In this document: positions 8,806 through 17,997 of the stretch, piece by piece | Position numbering within the stretch: the first letter of the stretch is position 1 | Layout of the letters: every line of letters begins with the position of its first letter | NCBI RefSeq assembly: GCF_007752935.1 | Contig: NZ_CP036319.1 | Span: forward strand, 3,038,001 to 3,102,000 | Source of the DNA: Crateriforma conspicua | GTDB lineage: Bacteria > Planctomycetota > Planctomycetia > Pirellulales > Pirellulaceae | Reading direction: 5' to 3' | Length of the DNA: 64,000 nucleotides | Notes under the pieces: model-generated | The model's database searches: none | What the model was told of the DNA's origin: nothing | What the model saw: only the letters and a program-made list of their open reading frames with translations | Translations under genes and position numbers: made by a program

Positions 8806-11067
8806 ATGCAAACCCAAGTTCCCTTGTCCGTTGTCAACAGCCTTGTCAGCGGGCACATGGAAAATCCCTCCAGCGTGCTGGGGCCTCACACGATCGACTA
8901 TTGCGGGCAAACCGCTACCGCGATCCGGTCGTATTTACCCGAGGCACAGTCGGCTTGGGTGATCGATTCGGCGGGCCAACGGCGGACCATGCGTCGGCTG
9001 CACCCGGCCGGGTTTTTTGAAGCGATTTGTGATCCGGTGGTCGACGAACCGATCCGAGCCGAAGAAGATGGCGATCCGACCACCCGCAGTTCCGCACACT
9101 CGAGATACCGCATTCAGATGGCTGACAAGACCGGCGAACTTCGCGAAGTCAATGATCCCTACGCCGCCCCATCGATCCTGACCGACTTTGATCGTTACCT
9201 GTTGGGCGAAGGCCGTCACTATCAACTGTACGAACGGTTGGGCGCTCAAGTCCGCACGATCGACGGCCAGGCCGGTGTGAACTTCGCCGTCTGGGCACCC
9301 AACGCCCGCACGGTCCAGATCGTTGGTGATTTCAACGGCTGGGACGGACGCCAGCACACCGCTCGGATCCATCCCCACCTGGGCATCTGGGAATTGTTCA
9401 TTCCCGGCGCCAAGGTCGGCGATCGGTACAAGTTCCGTCTGTTGACCGAACACGGCGAATGGGTCGACAAGTCGGACCCGGTCGGTTTCGCAGCCGAATT
9501 GCCGCCGCTGACCGCGTCGATCGTCGCCGATTTGACGGTCCATTCGTGGCAAGACGAAGAGTGGATGGAACAGCGGGCGGCCCAAGATCCGTTGCACACG
9601 CCGATGAACGTGTTCGAAGTCCACTTGGGCAGCTGGATGAAAGGCCCGGGACGTCCGCACGGCTGGCTGGATTATCGGGATCTGGCCAAGCGGTTGGCGG
9701 AATACTGTCACCGCATGAACTTCACCCACGTTGAATTGATGCCCGTTTCGGAGCACCCGTTCAGCGGTTCCTGGGGTTACCAAGCGGTCGGTTACTTTGC
9801 CCCGACCAGCCGGCACGGATCCCCAGAAGACTTCATGTACTTCGTCGACTACATGCACCGAAACGGCATCGGTGTGATCGTCGACTGGGTCCCCGCCCAC
9901 TTCCCCAAAGACGGTCACGGTCTGGCACGCTTTGACGGTACGGCGCTGTACGAACACGCCGACCCGCGTCAGGGCGAACACCCGGACTGGGGCACGATGA
10001 TCTTCAATTACGGCCGCAACGAAGTCCGTAACTTCTTGATCGGCAATGCTCTGTTCTGGTTGGATAAGTACCACATTGATGGCTTGCGTGTCGACGCGGT
10101 CGCATCGATGTTGTACTTGGATTACAGCCGCGAATCGGGCGACTGGGTGCCCAACCAATACGGCGGTCGCGAGAACTTAGAAGCGATCGATTTCCTGCGT
10201 GATTTCAACATCGCGGTCCACGAACAGTTCCCCGGCGCGATCACCGCGGCGGAAGAATCCACGGCATGGCCCGGCGTGTCGCGACCGACCTACGACGGCG
10301 GTCTGGGATTCACGTACAAGTGGAACATGGGATGGATGAACGACACGTTGTCGTACATGCGTCACGAACCGATCCACCGCAAGTATCACCAGAACGAACT
10401 GACGTTCAGCCTGATCTATGCCTTCACCGAAAACTTCGTCCTGCCGTTGTCGCACGACGAAGTGGTCCACGGCAAAGGATCGTTGATCAGCCAGATGCCC
10501 GGCGACATGTGGCAGAAATTTGCCAACCTGCGTCTGTTGTACTCGTACATGTGGACGCACCCCGGAAAGAACCTGTTGTTCATGGGCGGTGAATTTGGCC
10601 AGTGGAACGAATGGGACAGCGAAGCCGGACCCGATTGGATCCTGTTGGACTTCGACACCCACCGTGGTGTGCAACAGCTGGTGTCTGATTTGAACAAGCT
10701 GGTCATCAAAAACCCGTCGCTTCACGAGCTGGATTTCAGCGGTGACGGATTCGAATGGGTGGATTGCCAGAACGCCGAAGACAGTGTGCTGATCTATCTG
10801 CGAAAGGGCCTGGATGACGCTCCGCCGATCCTGGTCTGCTGTAACTTCACCCCCGTCATTCGCAAGGACTACCGCATCGGTGTTCCGCAGTCGGGTTACT
10901 GGAAGGAAATCTTCAACAGCGACAGCGAAGCCTATGGTGGGTCCAACATGGGGAACTATCCCGGTCGCGAATCCACCGGCGTCGGCCACCACATGCGTCC
11001 CGACAGTATCCAAGTTGATCTGCCGCCGTTGGCCGTGACGATCTTCCGTTTGGAAAACGACGCCTGA
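8806..11067 (+). CDS. glgB: 1,4-alpha-glucan branching enzyme
   Basis: This 753-residue GH13 enzyme makes alpha-1,6 branches in glycogen. The N-terminal carbohydrate-binding modules are followed by the family motif FAVWAPNARTVQIVGDFNGW. The (beta/alpha)8 barrel holds the nucleophile in GLRVDAVASMLY, the acid/base in AAEESTAWPG and the third carboxylate in LPLSHDEVVHGKGS. The frame is open far upstream (from 8227, antisense or out of frame with the RNase H-like gene), but homology begins at the ATG at 8806 (MQTQVPLSVV). The gene appears single and is closed by the hairpin at 11103. No other glycogen gene is adjacent. Confidence 0.97.
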   Translation: MQTQVPLSVVNSLVSGHMENPSSVLGPHTIDYCGQTATAIRSYLPEAQSAWVIDSAGQRRTMRRLHPAGFFEAICDPVVDEPIRAEEDGDPTTRSSAHSRYRIQMADKTGELREVNDPYAAPSILTDFDRYLLGEGRHYQLYERLGAQVRTIDGQAGVNFAVWAPNARTVQIVGDFNGWDGRQHTARIHPHLGIWELFIPGAKVGDRYKFRLLTEHGEWVDKSDPVGFAAELPPLTASIVADLTVHSWQDEEWMEQRAAQDPLHTPMNVFEVHLGSWMKGPGRPHGWLDYRDLAKRLAEYCHRMNFTHVELMPVSEHPFSGSWGYQAVGYFAPTSRHGSPEDFMYFVDYMHRNGIGVIVDWVPAHFPKDGHGLARFDGTALYEHADPRQGEHPDWGTMIFNYGRNEVRNFLIGNALFWLDKYHIDGLRVDAVASMLYLDYSRESGDWVPNQYGGRENLEAIDFLRDFNIAVHEQFPGAITAAEESTAWPGVSRPTYDGGLGFTYKWNMGWMNDTLSYMRHEPIHRKYHQNELTFSLIYAFTENFVLPLSHDEVVHGKGSLISQMPGDMWQKFANLRLLYSYMWTHPGKNLLFMGGEFGQWNEWDSEAGPDWILLDFDTHRGVQQLVSDLNKLVIKNPSLHELDFSGDGFEWVDCQNAEDSVLIYLRKGLDDAPPILVCCNFTPVIRKDYRIGVPQSGYWKEIFNSDSEAYGGSNMGNYPGRESTGVGHHMRPDSIQVDLPPLAVTIFRLENDA

Positions 11068-11102
11068 TCCGATTCCAGTCGATCAAGCCGCAATCCATGG
11101 TG

Positions 11103-11135
11103 ACAGCCGAGACGTTTTCGTCTCGGCTGTTTTTC
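11103..11135 (+). terminator. Rho-independent terminator after glgB
   Basis: ACAGCCGAGACG (11103-11114) and CGTCTCGGCTGT (11119-11130) form a perfect 12-bp stem with a TTTT loop, followed by a short T run. It is 35 bp after the glgB stop. Confidence 0.85.
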
Positions 11136-11332
11136 TATAGCGCCCGATCCACCACGTATGCCTGCGGCTTTTGAATCGCATTCTCAACAGGCAAAAAGCT
11201 GCTGAAAAACCGATCCGACACAGTTTGACAAAAAACGGCAAACCGATACGGTTCCCTGTCGACTTGGCATTGGCGTTGCAAGTCACCCAATCCAGACACA
11301 ACCCATCGAGACATTAAAAAGAGAATGCCGTT

Positions 11333-11800
11333 ATGGATTATGCACCGGTCATTGAAATTCTGAACGAGATCCTGAAACACGAATGGACGGGGGTCGCCCA
11401 GTATTCGCAAAACAGCTTCATCCACGAAGGCCCGTGGCGTGAAGTCTACGCAGATAAGTTCTTGGGAGACGCCAAGGAATCCTTCAAACACGCGCAGTTG
11501 ATCGGTGACAAGATCGTCGCGTTGGGCGGAGTCCCGGTTGCAACCCGCAATGAGATTCGTCAATCCAAGGATCTGAAGGAAGTCCTGCAGTACAGCCTGG
11601 AATTCGAATCCAAGGCGGTGGAGATGTACACCAAGGCGTTGGAACTGGCCGATGGCGATCGGGCACTGGTCGTCTTTCTGGAAGACATCTTGTTGCAGGA
11701 ACAAGAAGGCGTCGACGAGTACAGCAAGCTGCTGCGGAACACCGACGCGGCCCAGAACGTCGGTATCATCGAAGACGATTCGAAGAAAAAGATCGGCTGA
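11333..11800 (+). CDS. Ferritin-like / bacterioferritin-type protein
   Basis: The 155-residue protein is a four-helix ferritin-like protein, the size of bacterioferritin (about 158). Carboxylate and histidine positions of the diiron centre can be seen: helix 1 HEWTGVAQY, helix 2 DAKESFKHAQ (E and H spaced as in Bfr E51/H54), helix 3 EFESKAVEMY and helix 4 LQEQEGVDEY. Two differences from canonical Bfr are visible. The haem-ligating methionine after the helix 2 glutamate is absent, and the helix 4 histidine of the EEGH motif is replaced by valine. It probably stores or detoxifies iron, perhaps without haem; a Dps-like or other diiron role is possible. It is a single gene, convergent with the following minus-strand gene. 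Confidence 0.75.
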   Translation: MDYAPVIEILNEILKHEWTGVAQYSQNSFIHEGPWREVYADKFLGDAKESFKHAQLIGDKIVALGGVPVATRNEIRQSKDLKEVLQYSLEFESKAVEMYTKALELADGDRALVVFLEDILLQEQEGVDEYSKLLRNTDAAQNVGIIEDDSKKKIG

Positions 11801-11845
11801 GAATGCTCGATCGATCGCGGGTCCGTGACCGGATCCGCGGTGGGA

Positions 11846-12193
11846 TTATCCCGCGTGCGGGAATTTCAGAATGGTCGGCGAAGCCGTCTCGGCCGCCGAC
11901 GCCCCGTTGCTGTGGGGCACGGCCCGCACGCCACGCGATGTGATCACGTTCCGCAACGCCGCGAACTGATGCGGCTCGATCGACACGCGGCTCTGTACGA
12001 ACCAACCGACGTGATCGGAATAGCTTTCGTGACGCAGGACCAGCGTTTCGGGTGCGATCGAACACCCCGAATCACAGCTCTCGCTGGCGATCACCAGCCG
12101 CTGGCTGTCGGTCAAACCCGGCAAAATTTCTAGGACTGATTCGGTCCGCACGACGCCCGCCCAATCAAGCGTTTTGTTGAAAACGATTCTCAA
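11846..12193 (-). CDS. Conserved small protein of unknown function
   Basis: The frame of 115 residues uses a TTG start at 12193. I do not recognise a named family, but the segment ETLVLRHESYSDHVGWFVQS followed by EPHQFAALRNVI looks like real coding sequence, and my impression from memory is that similar short proteins occur in Pirellulaceae. It is probably cytoplasmic, with no signal peptide or membrane segment. The gene lies downstream of pheS on the same strand and is convergent with the ferritin-like gene. The TTG sits inside a dyad resembling a Fur box (12178-12192), so the true start may be an internal GTG about 14 codons further on. Confidence 0.5.
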   Translation of the reverse strand: MRIVFNKTLDWAGVVRTESVLEILPGLTDSQRLVIASESCDSGCSIAPETLVLRHESYSDHVGWFVQSRVSIEPHQFAALRNVITSRGVRAVPHSNGASAAETASPTILKFPHAG

Positions 12194-12336
12194 TAACGCT
12201 TCAGTTTATTGGCGGCGATTTCGCGGTCAATGCGAAATCCTGTTTTTACGATCGTCGTTCGGTCTGGACTCGTTCCCGCCTGTCGCTCCGCAAATGAACG
12301 CCTTACGCTTCGCGAATGTGGCGAAAACGAATCTCG

Positions 12337-12357
12337 CGAGCCCTCCACGAGGGCTCG
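12337..12357 (-). terminator. GC-rich hairpin downstream of pheS
   Basis: CGAGCCCTC and GAGGGCTCG form a 9-bp perfect stem with a 3-nt loop, 60 bp after the pheS stop. On the minus strand the sequence after the stem is only weakly T-rich, so it may be a weak terminator or an RNA-stabilising hairpin. Confidence 0.4.
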
Positions 12358-12416
12358 GCTGTGGGAGTCAGGATGGGCGGACGCATCTTCCGCCCCTGCG
12401 AATGGCGATGCTTGCG

Positions 12417-13445
12417 TCAGAATTGGCGCAGGAAGCGCAGGTCGCCACTGTATAGATCGCGGATGTCGGTGATGCCGTGGCGACGCATGCACAGTCGCTC
12501 GACGCCCAGCCCGAATGCGAATCCGCTGACCTGTTCCGGGTCGTAGCCGACCGCTTTGAAGACGTTCGGATCGACCATTCCCGCACCGCCGAATTCCACC
12601 CAATTGCCGTCCCACAGGAAGTCGACTTCGACGCTGGGTTCGGTGAATGGAAAGAACGAGGGGCGGAAACGAATTTCCACGTCATCGCCCAGGTAGTTGG
12701 TCGCGAAGATCCGCAGCACGGTCTTCAGATTGGCCATCGTCACGTTCCGGTCCACCATCAGACCTTCCATCTGATGGAACATCGGAAAGTGGGTCGCGTC
12801 GGGGGCGTCCGGACGGTACACCCGGCCGAGCGAGATGATCCGGATCGGCGGTTGGCGTTGTTCCATCACACGGATCTGGACCGTGCTGGTTTGGCTTCGC
12901 AGCAACCGCGTGCCTTCCACAAAACGCGACGCCTGGCCATCACCGACGGACAGATAGAAGTTGTCCAGCGGGTCCCGTGCCGGATGGTCTTCGGGGATGT
13001 TCAGCGCCACAAAGTTGTGGTGCGGATCTTCCACTTCGGGGCCTTCGGCAGCTTCGAAGCCCATCCGACCCATGATCTCCATCAAGTGATCGATGGTTTG
13101 GGTGATCGGATGAACGTGCCCGATTTCCGGTGCGATACCGGGCAGGGTGGGATCAAAGGTCGGGTCGACGCCGTCGGCGGCATCCCCGGTCAATCGGTCC
13201 CGGGTGGCCTGGAACGTTTGCTCGATCAGCGATTTGACTTCGTTCAAACGCTGGCCGGCGGTCGGCATGTTTTCTTTGCCGACGGACCCGATTTGTTTCT
13301 GGATTGATTTCAACAAGCCCTTCTTGGCACCCAAGAATTTGATGCGGGCTTCTTCCAGAGTGTCCGGATCGGCGGCGGCATCGAACGCGCGCTTGGCGTC
13401 ATCGGCCAAGTCGTCCAACGCGGCGACGAATTGTTGCAGGGACAT
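12417..13445 (-). CDS. pheS: Phenylalanyl-tRNA synthetase alpha subunit
   Basis: The 342-residue product matches the usual PheS length. It forms an (alpha-beta)2 enzyme with PheT that charges tRNA-Phe in the cytoplasm. The N-terminal coiled-coil arm (residues about 1-90) precedes the class II catalytic core. Motif 2 is recognisable in TRLLRSQTSTVQIRVME and FRPSFFPFTEPSVEVD, and motif 3 in GFAFGLGVERLCMRRHGI. Its start is the ATG at 13445. It follows rplT by 71 bp in the common rpmI-rplT-pheS order. No pheT follows; the next gene downstream is a small unknown protein, so pheT must lie elsewhere. Confidence 0.97.
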   Translation of the reverse strand: MSLQQFVAALDDLADDAKRAFDAAADPDTLEEARIKFLGAKKGLLKSIQKQIGSVGKENMPTAGQRLNEVKSLIEQTFQATRDRLTGDAADGVDPTFDPTLPGIAPEIGHVHPITQTIDHLMEIMGRMGFEAAEGPEVEDPHHNFVALNIPEDHPARDPLDNFYLSVGDGQASRFVEGTRLLRSQTSTVQIRVMEQRQPPIRIISLGRVYRPDAPDATHFPMFHQMEGLMVDRNVTMANLKTVLRIFATNYLGDDVEIRFRPSFFPFTEPSVEVDFLWDGNWVEFGGAGMVDPNVFKAVGYDPEQVSGFAFGLGVERLCMRRHGITDIRDLYSGDLRFLRQF

Positions 13446-13516
13446 TGGCTTGTGGAGGGTGAGTGGGGGGCGCCGCGATTGGCTCCAGCGGCGTCCTCAT
13501 CTTTCGCACAGGAGTT

Positions 13517-13876
13517 TCAGGCGGCTGCCAGAACTTCTTTGACCTTGTCACACAAGTCTTTAAAGCCGGCCTTGTCCTCGATCGCCATGTGCGACAGGGA
13601 CTTGCGGTCCAATTCGATCCCGGCCTTCTTCAGCCCGTGAATGAACTCGCTGTACCGCAGATCGTGCTGTTGCACGGCGGCGCTGATCCGGATGATCCAC
13701 AGCTTGCGGAATTCACGCTTGCGAACACGACGATCGCGGAAAGCATACGCACCACTGCGAAGCAACGTTTCCTTGACGGTACGCGTCAGATTTCCGCGTC
13801 CGCCACGATACCCCTTGGCTCGCTTGAACAAACGTTTCTTGGCTTTGTTACGCGCGGCGCCTTTGGTTGAACGCAT
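13517..13876 (-). CDS. rplT: 50S ribosomal protein L20
   Basis: The 119-residue basic protein is full length. It has the L20 signature [19 protein letters not shown] and the [11 protein letters not shown] segment. L20 binds 23S rRNA early in assembly of the large subunit and in many bacteria represses its own operon. It lies between rpmI (243 bp upstream) and pheS. The 243-bp gap to rpmI is unusually long for this pair; I found no gene or clear hairpin in it. Confidence 0.98.
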   Translation of the reverse strand: MRSTKGAARNKAKKRLFKRAKGYRGGRGNLTRTVKETLLRSGAYAFRDRRVRKREFRKLWIIRISAAVQQHDLRYSEFIHGLKKAGIELDRKSLSHMAIEDKAGFKDLCDKVKEVLAAA

Positions 13877-14119
13877 GGCTGGGGTTCCTTTGCTGTGGTG
13901 ATGCTATTGGATCATGAAGAATGTCCCGTCCTCAGGCCTCGATCCACGAAACAATGGGATCGATGTTCATGCCCAGACGGGTTGTCGCCAGCGGCAAAAT
14001 GGCCGTGGCGTGTCCGGTTTGCCGACCGGACGCGGAGTGGAAAGACAGAATTTGCCGGCGTCAGGCAACGTGTCGCGGGCGACCGATGGTGGCCAAGATC
14101 AACCGTTGCCGATCCGGAT

Positions 14120-14335
14120 TTAGTTGCTGTATCCGTTCAAAGCGGCGTGGATCGTCGGCTCCATGCAGGTGTCGACGGCAGTCGTGCCACGCAGGTTACG
14201 GCGACGTTTCTTGCTCAACCCCTGTGCCAGGTGGCTGGTGCCCGACGGACGGTGCATCGCCTTGCCTTTGGCGGACAAACGGAACCGCTTTTTGGTTCCT
14301 TTGTGGGTCTTGATCTTGGATTTACCTTTGGACAT
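14120..14335 (-). CDS. rpmI: 50S ribosomal protein L35
   Basis: The 71-residue protein starts at the ATG at 14335 (MSKGKSKIKTHKGTKKRF); the longer open frame upstream has no homology. HKGTKKRFRLSAKGK and LSKKRRRNLRG are typical of L35. It is the first gene of the rpmI-rplT-pheS group. In most bacteria infC precedes it; here the upstream neighbour is an unrelated anchored protein, so infC is elsewhere. Confidence 0.97.
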   Translation of the reverse strand: MSKGKSKIKTHKGTKKRFRLSAKGKAMHRPSGTSHLAQGLSKKRRRNLRGTTAVDTCMEPTIHAALNGYSN

Positions 14336-14457
14336 CGCTGTGGGGTCCGTATCGATGAACGTTCGTCGTCGTGATTTGAAGCGGCGAAGTGTAGCGACCT
14401 GCCGCAGAATATGAAAGGTCCGTGTGCGACTTTTCCACTCGGAAACGGCCCGCCGCG

Positions 14458-16116
14458 TCAACGCAGCGGCGGCAACGGTCGGCCCAGTGCCGAGTCGCCA
14501 TTTGCCGGCCGCCCGGCCGATTGCAGCGTTTGTTGCAATTGCCGCTGTTTTTCCATGCGTATTCGATCCAACCAGTGCATCGACGCGTCGCCGGAACCAT
14601 TGGGATCGGACTCCGATTGCTGGGCGATTGATTCGAATTGGTCCAACAAGTTGGAAAGCGTTGTCGGACCGCCCTCGTCATCGCTGCCGCCGGATTCATC
14701 ATCCAGTCGCGCCAACAGCGTCGCCAGCGGAACGGATCGATCGGACCGGAACTGAACATCGGTCACCACCGGATCGGCCGGGTACATGCCCAGCAAGGTG
14801 GTTTTGTCAAACCGCACCGTGGCGGTGATCGACGGGGCCCTTGACAATGCCGACGCGGCAACCGGGGACCGCAGGGGCGCGGACAACTGATGCAGCGTCG
14901 CGCCGCCGCCTTGGGTGATGAACACAGACAGCCGCGGATTGCGCGGGCCGAAATCCGGTGGCAGGTGCAATAGCATTAGCTCCACCACGGTCGTGCGGCC
15001 CTGGGTCAGCGATCCGGTTTCTTGCTGGTAGGCGAACGCCAGCGCCAGAGTCCGCCCCATTTCTGGAGCGTCGGTCAGGCTGTAACGTCGTCCGGCCGAT
15101 CGTGCGTCGGGCACGATGCCCAGCGATCGGAATCGCGACACCGCGGACTGGATCATCGGTTCGGGGTTGCCGGTCACCGATGATCCCGGCCCCGGCTGAG
15201 AAAGCTGGTGGAAAAAGGCGGCTTTGCATTCGTTGCCGAAATAGCATCGGCCGTTGGCGTCGTGATAGACAACCGGCTGTACGGCCAAGCGGTGTTCTTG
15301 GAAGTATTTCAGCACTTGGGATCGGGTCACCGCAGGCAACCGGTCGCGACCGCTTTGAGCCAATTCCAAGCTGATCGTGACCGCGTCGATGCGACCGAAA
15401 ACACCAGCGGAGCCTGGCGTGATCTGTAAGGGTTCGTGCACCGCGACGCCTTCGCCAAGCAAGCGGCACGATTGATCGCGAGCCGCGGAATACAACCGCA
15501 GGACTTCGCCCGGCGTCCGCGGAATCATCGACAGGGTTCGCAGGTCGCTTCGCTCGGGCACCGCTTCGATCCGACCGACACGCACTAGTGGTGATTCCGA
15601 TGCCGTGAATCCGGCTTGACGGGTGTCCAGCGTTTGAGGCGGTCGCGACGATTTCGCTGAGGATCCCACGGGGCGTTTGGGCCGCAAATGTTGATCGGCG
15701 GTCGCCCAAGCTTCAGCCGCTAGACGGCCCGACGGCGATGCGTTTGACGATTCACTCGGTGTTTCGATCGCGTTGGTTTCGTCTGGCTCGCTGACTGAAT
15801 CGGCAACGGCGGCGCCGGCAAGATTCGACACCGCTTCGTCGCCAGAGTTCATGCCCATCGCTTGGCCGAACTTCAGGCGACCCGATCGTTCAGCTTCGGC
15901 CGTCTTGTCGAACGCCATGTCCAGCTCGGCGGTCGGTCGTATCGAAGCGGCCGACGATGAATCCGACGAAGCCAAACGGACCGATGACGCGTCCGTGGAT
16001 CGGGTATCGGCATGAACGGCATCGGTGCCGCGACGCATTCGCCCGTGGATAAAGATCGCTGCGGTCAGGACAAGCATCCCGACCGTTCCGATCTTTAAAA
16101 CGCTTTGTTCGCTCAT
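14458..16116 (-). CDS. Unknown membrane-anchored protein
   Basis: The 552-residue product starts at the ATG at 16116 (MSEQSVLKIGTVG); the frame is open 62 codons further but without protein-like composition. One membrane segment lies at residues about 9-25 (VGMLVLTAAIFIHG), followed by a Ser/Ala/Asp-rich disordered stretch of about 140 residues. The rest is globular and probably outside the cytoplasm, with no family I recognise; a single CYFGNEC cysteine pair is present. A segment VVELMLLHLPPDFGP...LSVFITQG suggests a beta-rich domain. The C-terminus is polar and likely helical. It lies 122 bp upstream of rpmI but is probably a separate unit. Confidence 0.6.
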   Translation of the reverse strand: MSEQSVLKIGTVGMLVLTAAIFIHGRMRRGTDAVHADTRSTDASSVRLASSDSSSAASIRPTAELDMAFDKTAEAERSGRLKFGQAMGMNSGDEAVSNLAGAAVADSVSEPDETNAIETPSESSNASPSGRLAAEAWATADQHLRPKRPVGSSAKSSRPPQTLDTRQAGFTASESPLVRVGRIEAVPERSDLRTLSMIPRTPGEVLRLYSAARDQSCRLLGEGVAVHEPLQITPGSAGVFGRIDAVTISLELAQSGRDRLPAVTRSQVLKYFQEHRLAVQPVVYHDANGRCYFGNECKAAFFHQLSQPGPGSSVTGNPEPMIQSAVSRFRSLGIVPDARSAGRRYSLTDAPEMGRTLALAFAYQQETGSLTQGRTTVVELMLLHLPPDFGPRNPRLSVFITQGGGATLHQLSAPLRSPVAASALSRAPSITATVRFDKTTLLGMYPADPVVTDVQFRSDRSVPLATLLARLDDESGGSDDEGGPTTLSNLLDQFESIAQQSESDPNGSGDASMHWLDRIRMEKQRQLQQTLQSAGRPANGDSALGRPLPPLR

Positions 16117-16415
16117 ACGATGACGGCCCCGCGAACGCCGGTCCGGCGATCGCATCGAATGGTTCCAACAGTGATGACAGTCGACCGCCATGGGATCGTC
16201 AGTTTCACGCGGTTTCCTGACGCGTGGCGTGTCGATCGGGCGGGTCCCGAATGGGCTGAGTACCAAAACCGGCGGCGCGGTGGCAATGCTGGGCCGCGGC
16301 AACGGTCCTTAAAGGCGTCTTTCGCGGACCGGCCAAAGTTTTCTATAGCGATCGACAGAACTCGCACCACAACGTCACCGCGGGCCAGCGCTCGCGACGA
16401 CGGTGATGCCCGCTC

Positions 16416-16472
16416 GGCAACGCAATCACGGCAACGCAATCACGGCCGACGGAATCACTGCCGACGCAATCA
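16416..16472. repeat. Short tandem repeat (about four 14-15 bp units)
   Basis: GGCAACGCAATCAC is present twice exactly (16416-16429, 16430-16443), then in variant forms GGCCGACGGAATCAC and TGCCGACGCAATCA. It lies in the 421-bp gap between two divergent genes (16117-16537). Nothing else recognisable was found in this gap, which must carry promoters for both neighbours. Confidence 0.75.
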
Positions 16473-16537
16473 ACGGCGATTGGCTGAACCGTTGGTGCGG
16501 CATGATCCAACCAATACCCTAGAGAAACGCCCCTGTC

Positions 16538-17944
16538 ATGATGACCGCGGAAACAGCATTCTTCGTCATGCTGGCGATCTGTCTGGGCGTGGCGGCCTGG
16601 GCTGGACAACGGCAGGGCAAGGCCCAGGCACTGGGCGTCGCGATGGCGTGCAGTCTGCTGTCGGCCAGTTGGCTTGAAATCAACTTGGCCGGTCTTCCGA
16701 TCAACGTGGCAACCGCCGTCGCGGTGATCGGATTGATCGCGTACTGCGTGCACAGCGGCGACCGATTCCTATCGCCCATCACATTGCTGGATGCACTGAT
16801 GATCGCTTTGGTGATCTGGCACGTCGTTGCCGATACGGTCCACGGTGCACCACCGCTGATGACCGCCGCTGCGGCCTATGGTGAATGGGGGCTGCCCTAT
16901 GCCGCCGGCCGTTTCGCATCGATGCACCGGAGCAGTCTGCGGAACCTGTCGCCCTGGTTCGCCGGCGTCGCGATTGTCTTGGCGACCGCGACCGTGCTTG
17001 AAGCCTTGACGAATATCAACGTCTGGGAAACGTTGATTGCACCGCGAGACGATCGCGTCGACTTTGCACGGCGGCTGCGGTACGGGATTGCCTATCGTGC
17101 CAACGGGCCGACGCGTCACTGTATCTTCCTGGGCGTGGTCTTGTTGACGTTGGTTCCTTGGGCCGCTTCGTTGCTGGATCGCTTTCAAAGTTCAACCGAT
17201 TCGGATCGGAACAAGCGTGTCGCAGGTGCGCTGACGCTGATCGCTCTGTTTTTGGGGATCGTGGCAACGATGTCACGAGGCCCAATTTTGGCGTCGGTGG
17301 TGGTCGCCGTGATCGTCGCATCGATGGCGAATCGAATTGTTCGCTACGTGGCCTTGGCCGGTTTGTGTGTTGTCGTTGCCGCCGCGGTGATCGCCCCCGA
17401 ACGCGTCATGCGGGGCTTGGAAAGCCGCCCGGATCAACCGGTTGAATCTCGCATCGTTGTCTTGGACGAAAGCGAAGAAGCCGTCATTCAAAGCTCCGCA
17501 CGAAATCGCTGGCTGGTGATGAAGATTTACGGCCCATTGGTGATCAAAGGCGGCTTGATGGGTTACGGCACCGAAGACAGCTCGGGGTTTCCACCACGAA
17601 ACTTGCCGGGGCTGACCACTGACCCTGACGTGTTGCGACAGATCGGCATCGTCGACAATACGTTCATCGGAATGGGGTTGCGGTTTGGTCTTATCGGTGT
17701 GGTGTTGCTGGTCTTGTTGTTCGTCGTGGCCGCGGCAACAGCGCAGCGGATTTCAGGCGACGCTTCGACATACTTTTTTCCCAATACGGCACTGACGTTC
17801 TGGACGATCGCAGCGGTGGTGGTCGGGTTGGCGTTGCAGTTGTGCACCGTCTACTTCGATCGTGACCACGGGTTCTGGGTGCTGTTCCTGCTGGGCGTCA
17901 TCAGTGGGCTGTCAGTCGCCACCAAAACGCTGGACGACGTGTAG
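16538..17944 (+). CDS. O-antigen ligase/polymerase-like membrane protein
   Basis: The 468-residue protein is almost entirely hydrophobic, with roughly 11-13 predicted membrane helices. The segment IVATMSRGPILASVVVAV resembles the conserved SRG region of the Wzy_C/WaaL (O-antigen ligase) family, and the long periplasmic loop that follows ends at QIGIVDNTFIGMGLRFGL, also typical. These enzymes join or polymerise lipid-linked glycans on the outer face of the inner membrane. It starts with two ATG codons (16538, 16541). No glycosyltransferase genes flank it, so the substrate is unknown. It is convergent with the CRTAC1 gene. Confidence 0.75.
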   Translation: MMTAETAFFVMLAICLGVAAWAGQRQGKAQALGVAMACSLLSASWLEINLAGLPINVATAVAVIGLIAYCVHSGDRFLSPITLLDALMIALVIWHVVADTVHGAPPLMTAAAAYGEWGLPYAAGRFASMHRSSLRNLSPWFAGVAIVLATATVLEALTNINVWETLIAPRDDRVDFARRLRYGIAYRANGPTRHCIFLGVVLLTLVPWAASLLDRFQSSTDSDRNKRVAGALTLIALFLGIVATMSRGPILASVVVAVIVASMANRIVRYVALAGLCVVVAAAVIAPERVMRGLESRPDQPVESRIVVLDESEEAVIQSSARNRWLVMKIYGPLVIKGGLMGYGTEDSSGFPPRNLPGLTTDPDVLRQIGIVDNTFIGMGLRFGLIGVVLLVLLFVVAAATAQRISGDASTYFFPNTALTFWTIAAVVVGLALQLCTVYFDRDHGFWVLFLLGVISGLSVATKTLDDV

Positions 17945-17971
17945 CAACCCTGCATGCATCGGCGTCACGCA

Positions 17972-17997
17972 TTTTCGCAGAACGAAAAGGCGACTAT
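17972..17997. repeat. Decayed palindromic repeat at the end of the CRTAC1 gene
   Basis: TTTTCGCAGAACGAAAAGGC followed by GACTATG is a variant of the CTTTCGCGGAGCGAAAGGCGACTATG element found at 49784 and 49901. The CTA at 17994-17996 supplies the TAG stop of the minus-strand CRTAC1 gene. It lies between two convergent gene ends. Confidence 0.6.
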
